This document shows, piece by piece, positions 26,701 to 34,464 of a stretch of DNA of 64,000 bases. Location: assembly GCA_021325515.1 (NCBI GenBank), contig JAJPHC010000013.1, positions 250,001 to 314,000 on the forward strand. Direction: 5' to 3'. The notes beneath the pieces are model-generated. The model saw only the letters and a list, made by a program, of their open reading frames with translations, had not been told where the DNA came from and made no database searches. Position 1 is the first letter of the stretch. The number at the start of each line of letters is the position of its first letter. Source of the DNA: Acidobacteriota bacterium (GTDB lineage: Bacteria; Acidobacteriota; Thermoanaerobaculia; Gp7-AA8). A program made the translations under genes and the position numbers.

Positions 26701-26805
26701 GGTGACGCTGGTGCTCAACGCGTCGCTCTGCGCCGTCATCGCCGAGGCGGAGGGAATCGAAAGAAACATGCAGACAACGACCATCAGCGGGTGAATGCGG
26801 CGCAT
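23734..26805 (-). CDS. Large secreted beta-propeller/BACON protein with C-terminal repeat module
   Basis: This 1023-aa protein starts with a signal peptide (1-22). It contains two similar halves, each with a YncE-like propeller segment of about 300 residues (VSVSPDGNYAAVGHDG, SPDGTRAAVGHNG). Each is followed by a BACON-type domain (GCGWTTTVSDGWLDS, GCGWKASATAQWLN, each ending TITITQ/SVTITQ). A fibronectin type III domain follows (about 840-925). The C-terminus has three degenerate units (PIRAVHITELR, KIIHVTELR, APATQELR), ending LRTALQ. No catalytic motif is seen. Internal duplication plus the shared tail suggests a surface-exposed binding protein. SD-like AGAGAGA precedes the ATG. Confidence 0.82.
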   Translation of the reverse strand: MRRIHPLMVVVCMFLSIPSASAMTAQSDALSTSVTVLPFRVKDAEFSTSLNAIIAVRVTPYQLTAYYPDTGVSYDVNLPLGATCVGVSPDGTRAAVGHNGWFSEINLTTMTLIQTVAVGVNVTDIIHGGNGFAYVFSTDGYVRSINLTTGASTSTYSWRTPAAARLHPSGDRIYGADRYVSPDDVIRFDIKSGQATYAYDSVYHGDFAFCGNVWISADGLRLYTACGNTFRAAASADLDIRYGGKLSQESSIQWVAHDLQSNRVAVLPTSTSGAGEIHYYAHDSLLYTGKAVLPSFISEGKTSASRGRWIFFNADGSRQYIVVQADASSGIVSDYGLLTVDCGSVQISVTPASATIGAAGGTLSFDVTGSTGCGWTTTVSDGWLDSKSTGVGNGKVAVSVKANDTTSQRSGTLHVGDQTITITQDAATQPGPVTIPALLPLPFRVIDAEYSPTLDAIVAVADDPYALRIFRIPAQTLTTVLLEHPATSVSVSPDGNYAAVGHDGFISYVNLVDGVLVKTLNVSTDVLDIVLAGNGYVYAFPRRDQWQTLRCVNIATNTETQHTGNQLYAGTVGRLHPGGSWIYAADNGLSPSDIEKYDTTGGTARYVSDSPYHGNYAMCGNVWFSDDGTRIYTPCGNVFRSTGDSTTDMRYVGAFDRDTRIRWAAHSTAFGSVAILPSYQGGYGAPPRTDQEIHYYTPDFLTFQGSSLLPSMNNGGTAWQTRGRWHFFSPDGVRQHTIVQADASSGILYDYAIATIDCTNAAVTPSPASFSIGAAGETLQIAITGKSGCGWKASATAQWLNTLTTGVGNGTVYVTVMPNASTSPRTGSVTIGGASVTITQAGAAITGFNAVGTSPTSVLLTWSFPVTADHFEIWRSAGGGFSMIGTTASLTFTDSGPGPNSAVIYRVRAVLTGNALTGFATDYAHTFTLTDSTLAGMPIRAVHITELRIIVNALLAAAGTAASEFTDPALVGVTAKIIHVTELRSAINRLRTALGLPGAIFSDPAAPNFIRAPATQELRTALQ

Positions 26806-26978
26806 GGTTTTGATCTCTCTTCTGAATCGAATCGTGCGCTGCCGCGCTACGAAACGTCAGTCGTTGTCGTCACTTCCAGATGTTCAGTGAAGGCAGTTGA
26901 AGCCGGGCTGCTGGGGATCATAGGTGTGGAGGCAGGACAACCTGCTCTCAGGTATCATCCTCGCTCCGGAGGAAACGC

Positions 26979-27311
26979 ATGAGCGATGACCGTCGTAGAG
27001 CCGAACGATTCCCGATGCGCGTCCCTGTCTCGTTCGGCGGCGGCACCGGGACCACCCATGATGTCAGCGGTCTGGGCGTCTTCTTCGAGACCGACTATCC
27101 CTTCGAAGTCGGCAGCACGATCGACTTCACGCTCGTCGTCCCCGACACCTCCAACGTCCAGTGCCACGGCACGATCGTCCGGATGACCCAGATCCGCGAG
27201 CACTTCGGCGTCGCCGTCGAGATCGATTCCTACAAGCTCACCGAAGATCAGCCGGTGATCGGCGTCCGCCCGCACATGATCATCGAGCAGTTCCAGAAGT
27301 TCGTGGGGTGA
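26979..27311 (+). CDS. Single-domain PilZ protein
   Basis: This 110-aa protein is a stand-alone PilZ domain with both cyclic-di-GMP binding elements: RRAERF (RxxxR, about 6-10) and DVSGLG (DxSxxG, about 28-33). It should bind cyclic di-GMP and relay it to a partner protein. A strong GGAGG lies 8 nt upstream of ATG 26979. The repeat array at 27312 starts directly after its stop. The 173-bp gap upstream (26806-26978) holds only promoter-like TATCAT and the ribosome site. Confidence 0.92.
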   Translation: MSDDRRRAERFPMRVPVSFGGGTGTTHDVSGLGVFFETDYPFEVGSTIDFTLVVPDTSNVQCHGTIVRMTQIREHFGVAVEIDSYKLTEDQPVIGVRPHMIIEQFQKFVG

Positions 27312-27526
27312 GTGACGAACAGTGACGAGTGAACAGTGACGAGTGAACAGTGACGAGTGATGAGTGAGTTCTGAGTGCTGAGTGCTGAGTGCTGAGTAAC
27401 GTCCGATACTCAGCACGCAGGACTCGGTGCGCAGCACAGGGTACTCAGCCCTCGGTACTCAGCACTCGGTACTCGGCACTCGGTACTCAGCACTCAGCAC
27501 TCGGCACTCATCACTCATCACTCGTC
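27312..27526. repeat. Long intergenic heptamer array (AGTGAAC/GAGTGCT/ACTCAGC types)
   Basis: About 215 bp is built almost only of 7-mers. AGTGACG/AGTGAAC units (27311-27360) come first, then GAGTGCT units (about 27373-27397). After a short centre near 27398-27410, about ten ACTCNNN units (ACTCAGC, ACTCGGT, ACTCGGC, ACTCATC) fill 27442-27524. GAGTGCT/GCTGAGT and ACTCAGC are inverse complements, so the two halves can pair. It fills the gap between the PilZ gene and the MacA-like gene. Confidence 0.9.
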
Positions 27527-27552
27527 TGAAACCTTCCCGTGCCGTATCCGTT

Positions 27553-27558
27553 CATAAT
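27553..27558 (+). promoter_or_regulatory. -10-like CATAAT before MacA-like gene
   Basis: CATAAT ends 9 nt before ATG 27568 and just after the repeat array. No Shine-Dalgarno is present. Confidence 0.35.
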
Positions 27559-27567
27559 GTGCAGCCA

Positions 27568-28887
27568 ATGCAGCCTGCACGTTCGAAGAAGAAGCTGTAC
27601 ATCCTCATCGCCGTCGCCGTCCTGATCGCCGGAGGTGTGGTCGCCGCGGTCATCGCGAAGAAGCGTGAGAAGCCGATTCCGATTACGACGGACAAGGCTT
27701 TCCGCAAGACGGTCACGCAACTCGTCACCGCCACCGGCAAGATCCAGCCCGAGGTGGAGGTGAAGATCGCGCCGGAAGTGTCGGGCGAGATCATCGAGAT
27801 CCCGGTGAAGGAAGGGCAGCAGGTGAAGAAGGGCGACCTTCTGCTGAAGATCAAGCCGGACAGCTATCAGGCGCAGGTGGAGGCGCAGAAGGCGGCGCTG
27901 AACTCGGCGCGCGCGGCGAGCGTGCGCAATCGCGCCGAGCTCTCCAAGGCCGAACAGGACTACAAGCGCGCGCAGCAGCTCTTCGACTCGAAGCTGCTCC
28001 CTGAAGCCGAGCGCAACACCGCGCAGACGAACTACGAGATCGCGAAGGCGGCTCTCGATTCGTCGCTCTTCGACATCCAGCGCGCGGAAGGCGCCCTGCG
28101 CCAGATCAATGACGCGCTCTCCAAGACCGTGATCTACGCGCCGCAGAGCGGCACGATCAGCTCGCTCACCAGCCGCGTCGGCGAGCGCGTCGTCGGCACC
28201 GTGCAGTTCGCCGGCACGGAAGTGATGCGCATCGCCAACCTCGACAACATGGAAGCCCGCGTCAACGTCAACGAGAACGACGTGGTGAACGTGAAGATCG
28301 GCGACGTCGCGCGCATCAGCGTCGATGCCTATCCCGACCGTAAGATCAAGGGAGTCGTGCGCGAAATCGCCAGCACGGCGATGACGAAGAACGCCGGGTC
28401 GCAGGAAGAAGTCACGAACTTCGAAGTCAAGATCAGCATCCCTGACCATTCGGTGCAGCTCCGTCCCGGAATGAGCACGACCGCCGACATCGAGACGGCC
28501 ACCGTCGAGAACGCGGTCGTCGTGCCGATCCAGAGCGTCACCGCGCGCTCCGAAGACAGCGCGCTCTCGCCCGAGGAGAAGGAAAAGCAGAGCGAGGCGC
28601 AGAAGGCGAGCGAAGGAAGCGACAATCGCGCGGACGTCACGAACGAAACGCTGGAGAAGCAGAAGGCGCGCGAGCTGCGCGAGAAACTGCATCGCGTCGT
28701 CTTCGTGAAGGATGGCGACAAAGTCCGGATGCAGAAGGTCGAGACCGGCATCGCCGACAGCACCTACATCGAGATCAGGAGCGGCCTCAATCCGGGCGAC
28801 GAAGTCGTCTCCGGCTCATACACCGCGATCTCCAGACGGCTCAAGAACGGCTCGAAGGTCGAAATCGAAAAAGCTGGGAAAAATTGA
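27568..28887 (+). CDS. MacA/HlyD-type efflux adaptor (membrane fusion protein)
   Basis: This 439-aa protein has an N-terminal membrane anchor (about 9-28), lipoyl-type half-motifs (IAPEVSGEIIEIPVKEGQ and, after the hairpin, VIYAPQSGTISSL), an alpha-helical hairpin (about 105-185) and beta-barrel domains. It would link an inner-membrane exporter to the outer membrane. Residues of about 330-380 form an unusual Glu/Lys-rich insertion (SPEEKEKQSEAQKASEGS). ATG at 27568 is preferred because upstream in-frame codons lie in the repeat array. Two permease genes follow on the same strand. Confidence 0.9.
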   Translation: MQPARSKKKLYILIAVAVLIAGGVVAAVIAKKREKPIPITTDKAFRKTVTQLVTATGKIQPEVEVKIAPEVSGEIIEIPVKEGQQVKKGDLLLKIKPDSYQAQVEAQKAALNSARAASVRNRAELSKAEQDYKRAQQLFDSKLLPEAERNTAQTNYEIAKAALDSSLFDIQRAEGALRQINDALSKTVIYAPQSGTISSLTSRVGERVVGTVQFAGTEVMRIANLDNMEARVNVNENDVVNVKIGDVARISVDAYPDRKIKGVVREIASTAMTKNAGSQEEVTNFEVKISIPDHSVQLRPGMSTTADIETATVENAVVVPIQSVTARSEDSALSPEEKEKQSEAQKASEGSDNRADVTNETLEKQKARELREKLHRVVFVKDGDKVRMQKVETGIADSTYIEIRSGLNPGDEVVSGSYTAISRRLKNGSKVEIEKAGKN

Positions 28888-28935
28888 AAATTGAAAAAGC
28901 GCGCGCATAGCGCGCCACCACAATTCTCAATTTCC
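28876..28935. repeat. Small inverted heptamer element (AAAATTG type)
   Basis: GGGAAAAATTGAAAATTG (28876-28893) and CAATTCTCAATTTCC (28921-28935) are approximate inverse complements with period 7. They enclose a GCGCGC-rich inner hairpin (28899-28915). The element overlaps the end of the adaptor gene and fills the gap to the first permease. Confidence 0.6.
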
Positions 28936-28941
28936 AACTCC

Positions 28942-30183
28942 ATGTTCTACGAACTCGTCGAATCCTTTCGCATTGCGTTCTCGATCCTTCGAGCGCACAA
29001 GATGCGGAGTCTCCTCACGACTCTCGGTGTGATCATCGGCATCGTCGCCGTCACGCTCATGGGGTCGGCGATCTCCGGCATCGAGATCGGGTTCGAGCGC
29101 TCACTCTCGGTCATTGGCGACGACATTCTCTATGTCGAGAAGTGGCCCTGGCATCACGTCGACGACTGGTGGAACTACCGCAACCGGCGGCGGATGGAAG
29201 CGCGTTACGCCGAGGATCTGAATCGGATGATTCAGTCTTCGCCGAAGTCGCAGCTCGTCGTTGCCGTGCCGACGCTGAACACGATTCGCACGGTGAAGTA
29301 CGGCGACAACGAAGTGCGCAGCGTCTTCACACAGGGAACGACGGACGACTTTCTGCAGACCTCGACGGCGGCGATGAAAGAGGGGCGCTTCTTCACCGGT
29401 CCCGAATCGCGCGGCGGCGCGCCGGTCGTCGTTCTCGGTTACGACGTCGCGGAAGTGCTCTTTCCCAATCGCTCCGCGCTCGGCAACACGGTGCTCATCG
29501 ACGGGAACCCGTTTCGCGTGATCGGTGTCTACGCCCGGCAGGGGACCTTCCTCGGTCTCTTCAGTTTCGACACGTATGCGGTCGTGCCGCTCACCGCGTT
29601 TTCGAAAGTCTTCAGCGGCCGTCTCGACAGCTCGATCCGCGTCAAGGTGAAGGACAAGAACCAGCTCGGTGCCGCGCGCGACGAGCTCACCGGCGCGATG
29701 CGCCGCGTGCGCGGCCTGAAGCCGGAACAGCAGGACGACTTCTCCATCAATGAGCAGGAAGGGCTCCGCAACTCGATCGGTCCCGTGAAGGCGGGCATCG
29801 CCGGCGCGGGACTCTTCGTCACCGGTCTCGCGCTGTTCGTCGGCGCGATCGGCATCATGAACATCACGTACGTCTCGGTTCGCGAACGGACGCGGGAGAT
29901 CGGGACGCGCAAAGCGCTCGGCGCAAGGCGGCGGACGATCCTGCTGCAATTCCTGATCGAAGCGGTCTCGCTCTGTTTGGTCGGCGGGATCGTCGGCGTC
30001 GTGCTGTCGTGGGGCATGTCGGCCGCCGTCGCGATGGCGTTCCCCTCGTTCCCGATGACCTTCTCCTTCAACCTCGTGCTCGTCGGGATGATCGTGTCGA
30101 CGGTGACGGGAATCTTCTCGGGCCTCGCGCCCGCGGTCGCGGCCTCGAGGCTCGATCCGATCGAGGCGCTGCGATATGAATAG
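28942..30183 (+). CDS. MacB-type ABC permease without ATPase domain
   Basis: This 413-aa protein has an N-terminal helix (about 20-45, TTLGVIIGIVAVTLMGSAI), a periplasmic MacB-type domain (about 50-275), and three C-terminal FtsX-like helices (about 285-310, 335-365, 370-400) with the coupling sequence REIGTRKALGARRRTILLQF. It ends SRLDPIEALRYE, as MacB permeases do. It has no nucleotide-binding domain. ATG 28942 starts right at the first amphipathic helix. It pairs with the next gene, probably as a heterodimer, and with the upstream adaptor. Confidence 0.9.
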   Translation: MFYELVESFRIAFSILRAHKMRSLLTTLGVIIGIVAVTLMGSAISGIEIGFERSLSVIGDDILYVEKWPWHHVDDWWNYRNRRRMEARYAEDLNRMIQSSPKSQLVVAVPTLNTIRTVKYGDNEVRSVFTQGTTDDFLQTSTAAMKEGRFFTGPESRGGAPVVVLGYDVAEVLFPNRSALGNTVLIDGNPFRVIGVYARQGTFLGLFSFDTYAVVPLTAFSKVFSGRLDSSIRVKVKDKNQLGAARDELTGAMRRVRGLKPEQQDDFSINEQEGLRNSIGPVKAGIAGAGLFVTGLALFVGAIGIMNITYVSVRERTREIGTRKALGARRRTILLQFLIEAVSLCLVGGIVGVVLSWGMSAAVAMAFPSFPMTFSFNLVLVGMIVSTVTGIFSGLAPAVAASRLDPIEALRYE

Positions 30184-30210
30184 ACGACCGGTGGCGAGGA
30201 AGGGCCGGCC

Positions 30211-31434
30211 GTGAGCGAAACGGCACGCATCGCCTTGACCGCCATCCGGACGAACAAGCTTCGTTCGGGGCTGACGATGCTCGGCGTTGCGATCGGCGTC
30301 TTCTCGGTCATCGGTGTGATGACGGCCTTGAGCGTGATCGCGACGTCGATCGAGCATGGGCTCGCGTTTCTGGGGAGCAATCTCTTTCAGTTCGCGAAAT
30401 ATCCGTCGATCAACACCGGGGGCGATCCGAGCATCAAGTTCGCGAACCGCCGCAACATCACGTACGCCGAGGCGCTGGAGTACAAGCGGCTGATGGAGGG
30501 GCAGACGAATGCGATCTGCTTCAAAGTCTTCGACAACGGCAAGCCGGCCAGTTATGACCGCGTGAAGCTGCAGGGTCTAACGCTCGCCGGCACCAACGAG
30601 AATTTTCTGATCGCGAACTCGTACACGCTCGGCTATGGCCGCAATCTCTCGCCGGAGGATGTGGAGCTGGCGCGCAACGTGGTCGTGGTCGGGACGCGCA
30701 TCGAGAAGAAGCTCTTCCCGAATCAGACGCCGGTCGGCAAGACGATCAAGATCAACGAGAAGCCGTACATGATCATCGGTGTCCTGGCGGAGAAGGGCTC
30801 GACGTTCGGGCAGACGCAGGACGACATCCTGCTGATTCCGATCACGCGCTTCTTCGCCGACTTCGGCTGGATGAACCGGACCGTGAACATCGCGACGCAG
30901 GCGACATCGCAGGCGACGTACAACGCGACGCTGGACAAGGCGATCGGCGCGATGCGCGCGGCGCGCGGCCTGAAGCTGGGACAGGAAAACGACTTCGCGA
31001 TCTATTCGAACGACACGATGGTCGCGGCATTCGCGCAGGTCGCGGACACCATCCGCATCGGCGCCTTCGTCGTGAGCGCGATCGCGCTGCTCGCGGCGGG
31101 GATCGGCATCATGAACATCATGCTGGTGAGCGTGACGGAGCGGACGCGCGAGATCGGCCTGCGAAAAGCGGTCGGCGCGAAGCGCAACGACATCGTGCGG
31201 CAGTTCCTGCTGGAGGCGATCGTGCTGTCGGAGGTCGGCGGCATCGCCGGGATTCTCGCCGGCGTGATCGGCGGCAACGGCGTCGCCCTCTGGCTCGATG
31301 TGTCGATGGTGTTTCCGTGGGGTTGGGCGATCACCGGCCTCATCGTCTGCTCGATGATCGGCACGGGGTTCGGCTGGTATCCCGCGTGGAAAGCAGCGCA
31401 GCTCGATCCGATCGAGGCGTTGCGATACGAGTGA
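30211..31434 (+). CDS. MacB-type ABC permease without ATPase domain
   Basis: This 407-aa second permease is of the same design: helix 1 (about 18-45), a periplasmic domain (about 48-270), three C-terminal helices and the motif REIGLRKAVGAKRNDIVRQF, ending AQLDPIEALRYE. The GTG start at 30211 lies 27 bp after the first permease. Its stop overlaps the next gene by 4 bp (GTGA). The required ATPase is not encoded in the window next to it; the only ABC ATPase present (53768) belongs to a different transporter type. Confidence 0.9.
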   Translation: MSETARIALTAIRTNKLRSGLTMLGVAIGVFSVIGVMTALSVIATSIEHGLAFLGSNLFQFAKYPSINTGGDPSIKFANRRNITYAEALEYKRLMEGQTNAICFKVFDNGKPASYDRVKLQGLTLAGTNENFLIANSYTLGYGRNLSPEDVELARNVVVVGTRIEKKLFPNQTPVGKTIKINEKPYMIIGVLAEKGSTFGQTQDDILLIPITRFFADFGWMNRTVNIATQATSQATYNATLDKAIGAMRAARGLKLGQENDFAIYSNDTMVAAFAQVADTIRIGAFVVSAIALLAAGIGIMNIMLVSVTERTREIGLRKAVGAKRNDIVRQFLLEAIVLSEVGGIAGILAGVIGGNGVALWLDVSMVFPWGWAITGLIVCSMIGTGFGWYPAWKAAQLDPIEALRYE

Positions 31435-32906
31435 GCGCAATCCGCGCCACGATCGCGCTGGCCGCGACCGGTCAGGCGTTCATCACCCTCGCGGCGTTCG
31501 GTCTGCTCCAGCCATGGGTCATGCTGGTGGTGGTCGTTGCGGCGTTTTGCGCGGCGAGATGGTTGCCGCAACTCCCTGACTCCAGTGCTCCCGGCGATGC
31601 CGCGGCATCGTGGTACCTGTTTCTCCCGTTTCTCTTTCTCCTTCCTCTCGCGCTCTATCCGCCTGTGGCATTCGACGAGACGTGCTATCACCTCCCGTTC
31701 GTCGATGCGATCGCGAAGTCGGGCGCGATCGTGTTCCGCACGGACTTCCGTTTTCCCGTCTTCCCGCTTCTGCACGAGATTCTCTGCGTGCCGGCGTTTC
31801 TGATCGGCGGTGCGACGGCGACGCATCTCATCGCGCTCGCGGAGACCGCGCTTCTTCTCGGTCTGGTTCTGGCCTGGCCGAAGGAGGAGAAAACGGCGCG
31901 ATGTCTCGCGGCGGCGCTGGTGATCGGCAATCCCATCCTCGTCCAGCTCGGGACGGTCACGTATGTCGACGTCGCGCTCGCGCTGTTCATCGCCGCCGGT
32001 TTCTACTGTCTCGACGACGAGCGTTTCCTCGCCGCCGGATTTCTTCTCGGCACCGCCGCTTCCGTGAAGTACCTCGGGCTCTTCTTCGTCGTGGCGGGAG
32101 TGTTCGTCGCGCGCCGTGCGATCGCGCGCTACACGGCCGGCGCTGCCGCCGGCATGCTGCCGATGTATGGCGTGCTCCTCGCGCTCACCGGCGATCCGCT
32201 CTTCCCGTATCTGAAGCCGTCGATCTGGGTTCTTCCGCCGGTTCCGCGTCCTGCGTCCGAAAAGGTCATCGGTGCGCTGCGGCTGTTGTGGGACATCACG
32301 TTCGCGCGTGCCCGCGTGAACTGGCAGCCGCCGTATTCGCCGCTGTTCGCGCTGGCGATCGTGATGGTGGTGTTCAAGTGGGGCGGTACGCGGTTGAGGA
32401 TCATTACGATTCTCTATCTCGCCGTCTTCACGTTTCTCCCCCAGGACTCGCGCTATCTCCTCCCGCTGCTGCCGCTGGTTAGCCTGGCTGCCGCGCGGCG
32501 CTGGGAACGATGGCGCGTTCCCCTCGCCGCGATCTCGATCGCCATCGCGATCGCCTACGCCGGCTTCCGCATGGTGCGCCAGGGGATGCCGAATGACCGC
32601 TATCTGGACGAGCGGATTCCGGAGCTGCGCGCGCTGCGGATGCGCGGCGCAGGACCGGTCTACCAATGCGGGGCCGAGCAACTGAAGTTCTTTGGCGGCT
32701 CCGAGCTCGCCGGCGATCACGCCGGTCCCTGGGCGTACAGCCGGATGATGGGGCGCGATCTGCAGGCGAGTGGTTTCCGCTATCTCCTCGTCTCGAAGCG
32801 CGCGTGTCCCGCGGAATGGCAACTGCGGACGGTGAGGCCCGGCTGGCAGCGAGTGTATGAGGATCGAGCCGCGATCCTGTGGGGCATTCAGCCAGCACGA
32901 AGGTAG
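31431..32906 (+). CDS. GT-C-like polytopic membrane protein
   Basis: This 491-aa protein has about ten or eleven hydrophobic segments. The first loop contains FDETCYHLPFVDAIA, matching the acidic-residue loop of GT-C glycosyltransferases (ArnT/PMT-like). A C-terminal soluble tail (about 395-491) follows. By family it would transfer a sugar from a lipid-linked donor to a periplasmic acceptor; acceptor and donor are unknown. The GTG start overlaps the permease stop. The assignment to GT-C is by overall layout, so it is tentative. Confidence 0.65.
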   Translation: MSAIRATIALAATGQAFITLAAFGLLQPWVMLVVVVAAFCAARWLPQLPDSSAPGDAAASWYLFLPFLFLLPLALYPPVAFDETCYHLPFVDAIAKSGAIVFRTDFRFPVFPLLHEILCVPAFLIGGATATHLIALAETALLLGLVLAWPKEEKTARCLAAALVIGNPILVQLGTVTYVDVALALFIAAGFYCLDDERFLAAGFLLGTAASVKYLGLFFVVAGVFVARRAIARYTAGAAAGMLPMYGVLLALTGDPLFPYLKPSIWVLPPVPRPASEKVIGALRLLWDITFARARVNWQPPYSPLFALAIVMVVFKWGGTRLRIITILYLAVFTFLPQDSRYLLPLLPLVSLAAARRWERWRVPLAAISIAIAIAYAGFRMVRQGMPNDRYLDERIPELRALRMRGAGPVYQCGAEQLKFFGGSELAGDHAGPWAYSRMMGRDLQASGFRYLLVSKRACPAEWQLRTVRPGWQRVYEDRAAILWGIQPARR

Positions 32907-32985
32907 CAGTTCGGGCGGACCCGAGCCATGGCACGCTCTTCGCTCTAGCGTCCTCTGCAATCTTGCTTTGTCGGAGGACGTACCA

Positions 32986-34464
32986 ATGGATGCGCAGAGG
33001 CTCGCGCAGACCGGGATCGAGGGCCTTGACCATATCCTCGTGGGGGGGCTTCCCCGCAATCGTGTCTATCTCGTCCAGGGCGATCCGGGCGTCGGCAAGA
33101 CGACACTCGGGCTGCAGTTCCTTCTCGAAGGAGCACGCGTGGGCGAGACGGCTCTCTACATCACGCTGTCGGAGACGGCCGAGGAGTTGAAGGCGGTTGG
33201 CGACTCTCATGGGTGGGATCTCGCTCCGATCCACATCTATGAGCAGTTCGTCGGCGAAGAGGAGCTGCGGGAAGAGGAGAGCACCGTCTTCTATCCCGCG
33301 GAGATCGAGCTTGGCGAGACGATCAAGGAGATGCTGGCCGCCGTCGATCGGATCCGGCCGCAACGCGTGGTGCTCGACTCGCTGAGCGAGATTCGTCTGC
33401 TTGCGCAGAGCACGCTGCGCTACCGCAAACAGATCCTCGCGCTCAAGCAGTTCTTCGCCGGGCGCAGCATCACGGTGCTCTTTCTCGACGACCGGACGGC
33501 GGAGATCAACGATCTGCAGCTGCAGAGCGTTCCGCATGGCGTGATCGAGCTCGAGCGCTACACGCCGCTGTACGGCGCGGCGCGGCGAAGGCTGCAGCTC
33601 GTCAAAGTGCGCGGACTGAATTTCCGCGACGGCTATCACGACTTCTCGATCGTGACCGGCGGCATCGTCGTCTACCCGCGCCTGGTCGCCGCGGAACATC
33701 GGCACGTCGTGCGGCACGAACAGATCTCGAGCGGGCTGCCGGAGCTCGACAGGATGCTGGGCGGCGGTGTCGACCGCGGCTCGAGCACCGTGATCATGGG
33801 TCCGGCGGGCTCGGGGAAATCCGCGCTGTCGTCGCAGTACATCTCCGCCGCCGCGGCTCGCGGAGAGAAGGTCTCCGTCTATCTCTTCGAGGAGAGCAAG
33901 GCCAGCGTGCTCTATCGCGCGAAGTCCCTCGGCATCGCACTCGAGGACCACCTCGCGAGCGGCATGATCACGATGCGCCAGGTCGATCCCGCGCAGATGC
34001 AGCCGGGCGAGTTCGCGCATCTCGTGCGCGACGCGGTCGAGAAGGAAGGCGTGCGCATCGTCGTCATCGACAGTCTGAACGGCTACCTCAATGCAGTGCC
34101 GGAAGAGCGCTTCCTCCTTCTGCATCTTCACGAGCTCCTCGCTTTTCTCGGACAGAAAGGCGTGGCCACCTTCCTCATCTTCGCGCAGCAGGGACTCGTG
34201 GGCCCGATGCACACCGTCGTCGACGTGAGCTATCTCGCCGACTCCGTGATGCTGATGCGCTACTACGAGGCGCACGGACGGATTCACAAGGCGATCTCCA
34301 TCGTGAAGAAGCGCTCCGGCATTCATGAGACCGCGATCCGCGAATTCGCGATGAGCGAGGATGGGATTCACATCGGTCCGCCGCTGGAGAACTATCGCGG
34401 TGTCCTCAGCGGGATTCCGACCTACGACAACACCGTTCGGGAGATCGAGGAACAGGCGCGGTGA
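32986..34464 (+). CDS. KaiC-like double-domain ATPase
   Basis: This 492-aa protein has two RecA/KaiC domains. The first has Walker A GDPGVGKT (32-39), the second GPAGSGKS (272-279), each with a downstream hydrophobic-Asp Walker B (RVVLDSL and IVVIDSL). The catalytic-Glu position reads SET in the first domain and FEES in the second. It lacks an adjacent KaiA or KaiB. ATG 32986 is preceded by GGAGG at a good distance. It is translationally coupled (GTGA overlap) to two hybrid kinases. This fits KaiC-like proteins that feed signals to kinases; a circadian role is not implied. Confidence 0.92.
   Translation: MDAQRLAQTGIEGLDHILVGGLPRNRVYLVQGDPGVGKTTLGLQFLLEGARVGETALYITLSETAEELKAVGDSHGWDLAPIHIYEQFVGEEELREEESTVFYPAEIELGETIKEMLAAVDRIRPQRVVLDSLSEIRLLAQSTLRYRKQILALKQFFAGRSITVLFLDDRTAEINDLQLQSVPHGVIELERYTPLYGAARRRLQLVKVRGLNFRDGYHDFSIVTGGIVVYPRLVAAEHRHVVRHEQISSGLPELDRMLGGGVDRGSSTVIMGPAGSGKSALSSQYISAAAARGEKVSVYLFEESKASVLYRAKSLGIALEDHLASGMITMRQVDPAQMQPGEFAHLVRDAVEKEGVRIVVIDSLNGYLNAVPEERFLLLHLHELLAFLGQKGVATFLIFAQQGLVGPMHTVVDVSYLADSVMLMRYYEAHGRIHKAISIVKKRSGIHETAIREFAMSEDGIHIGPPLENYRGVLSGIPTYDNTVREIEEQAR

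Noticed and set aside
27312-27526. Repeat array as a CRISPR
   Set aside because: The period is 7 bp with no spacers and no cas genes nearby.
32479-34371. Minus-strand ORF (630 aa) opposite the KaiC-like gene
   Set aside because: It is antisense to clear Walker motifs and has no recognisable fold; it is a shadow frame.
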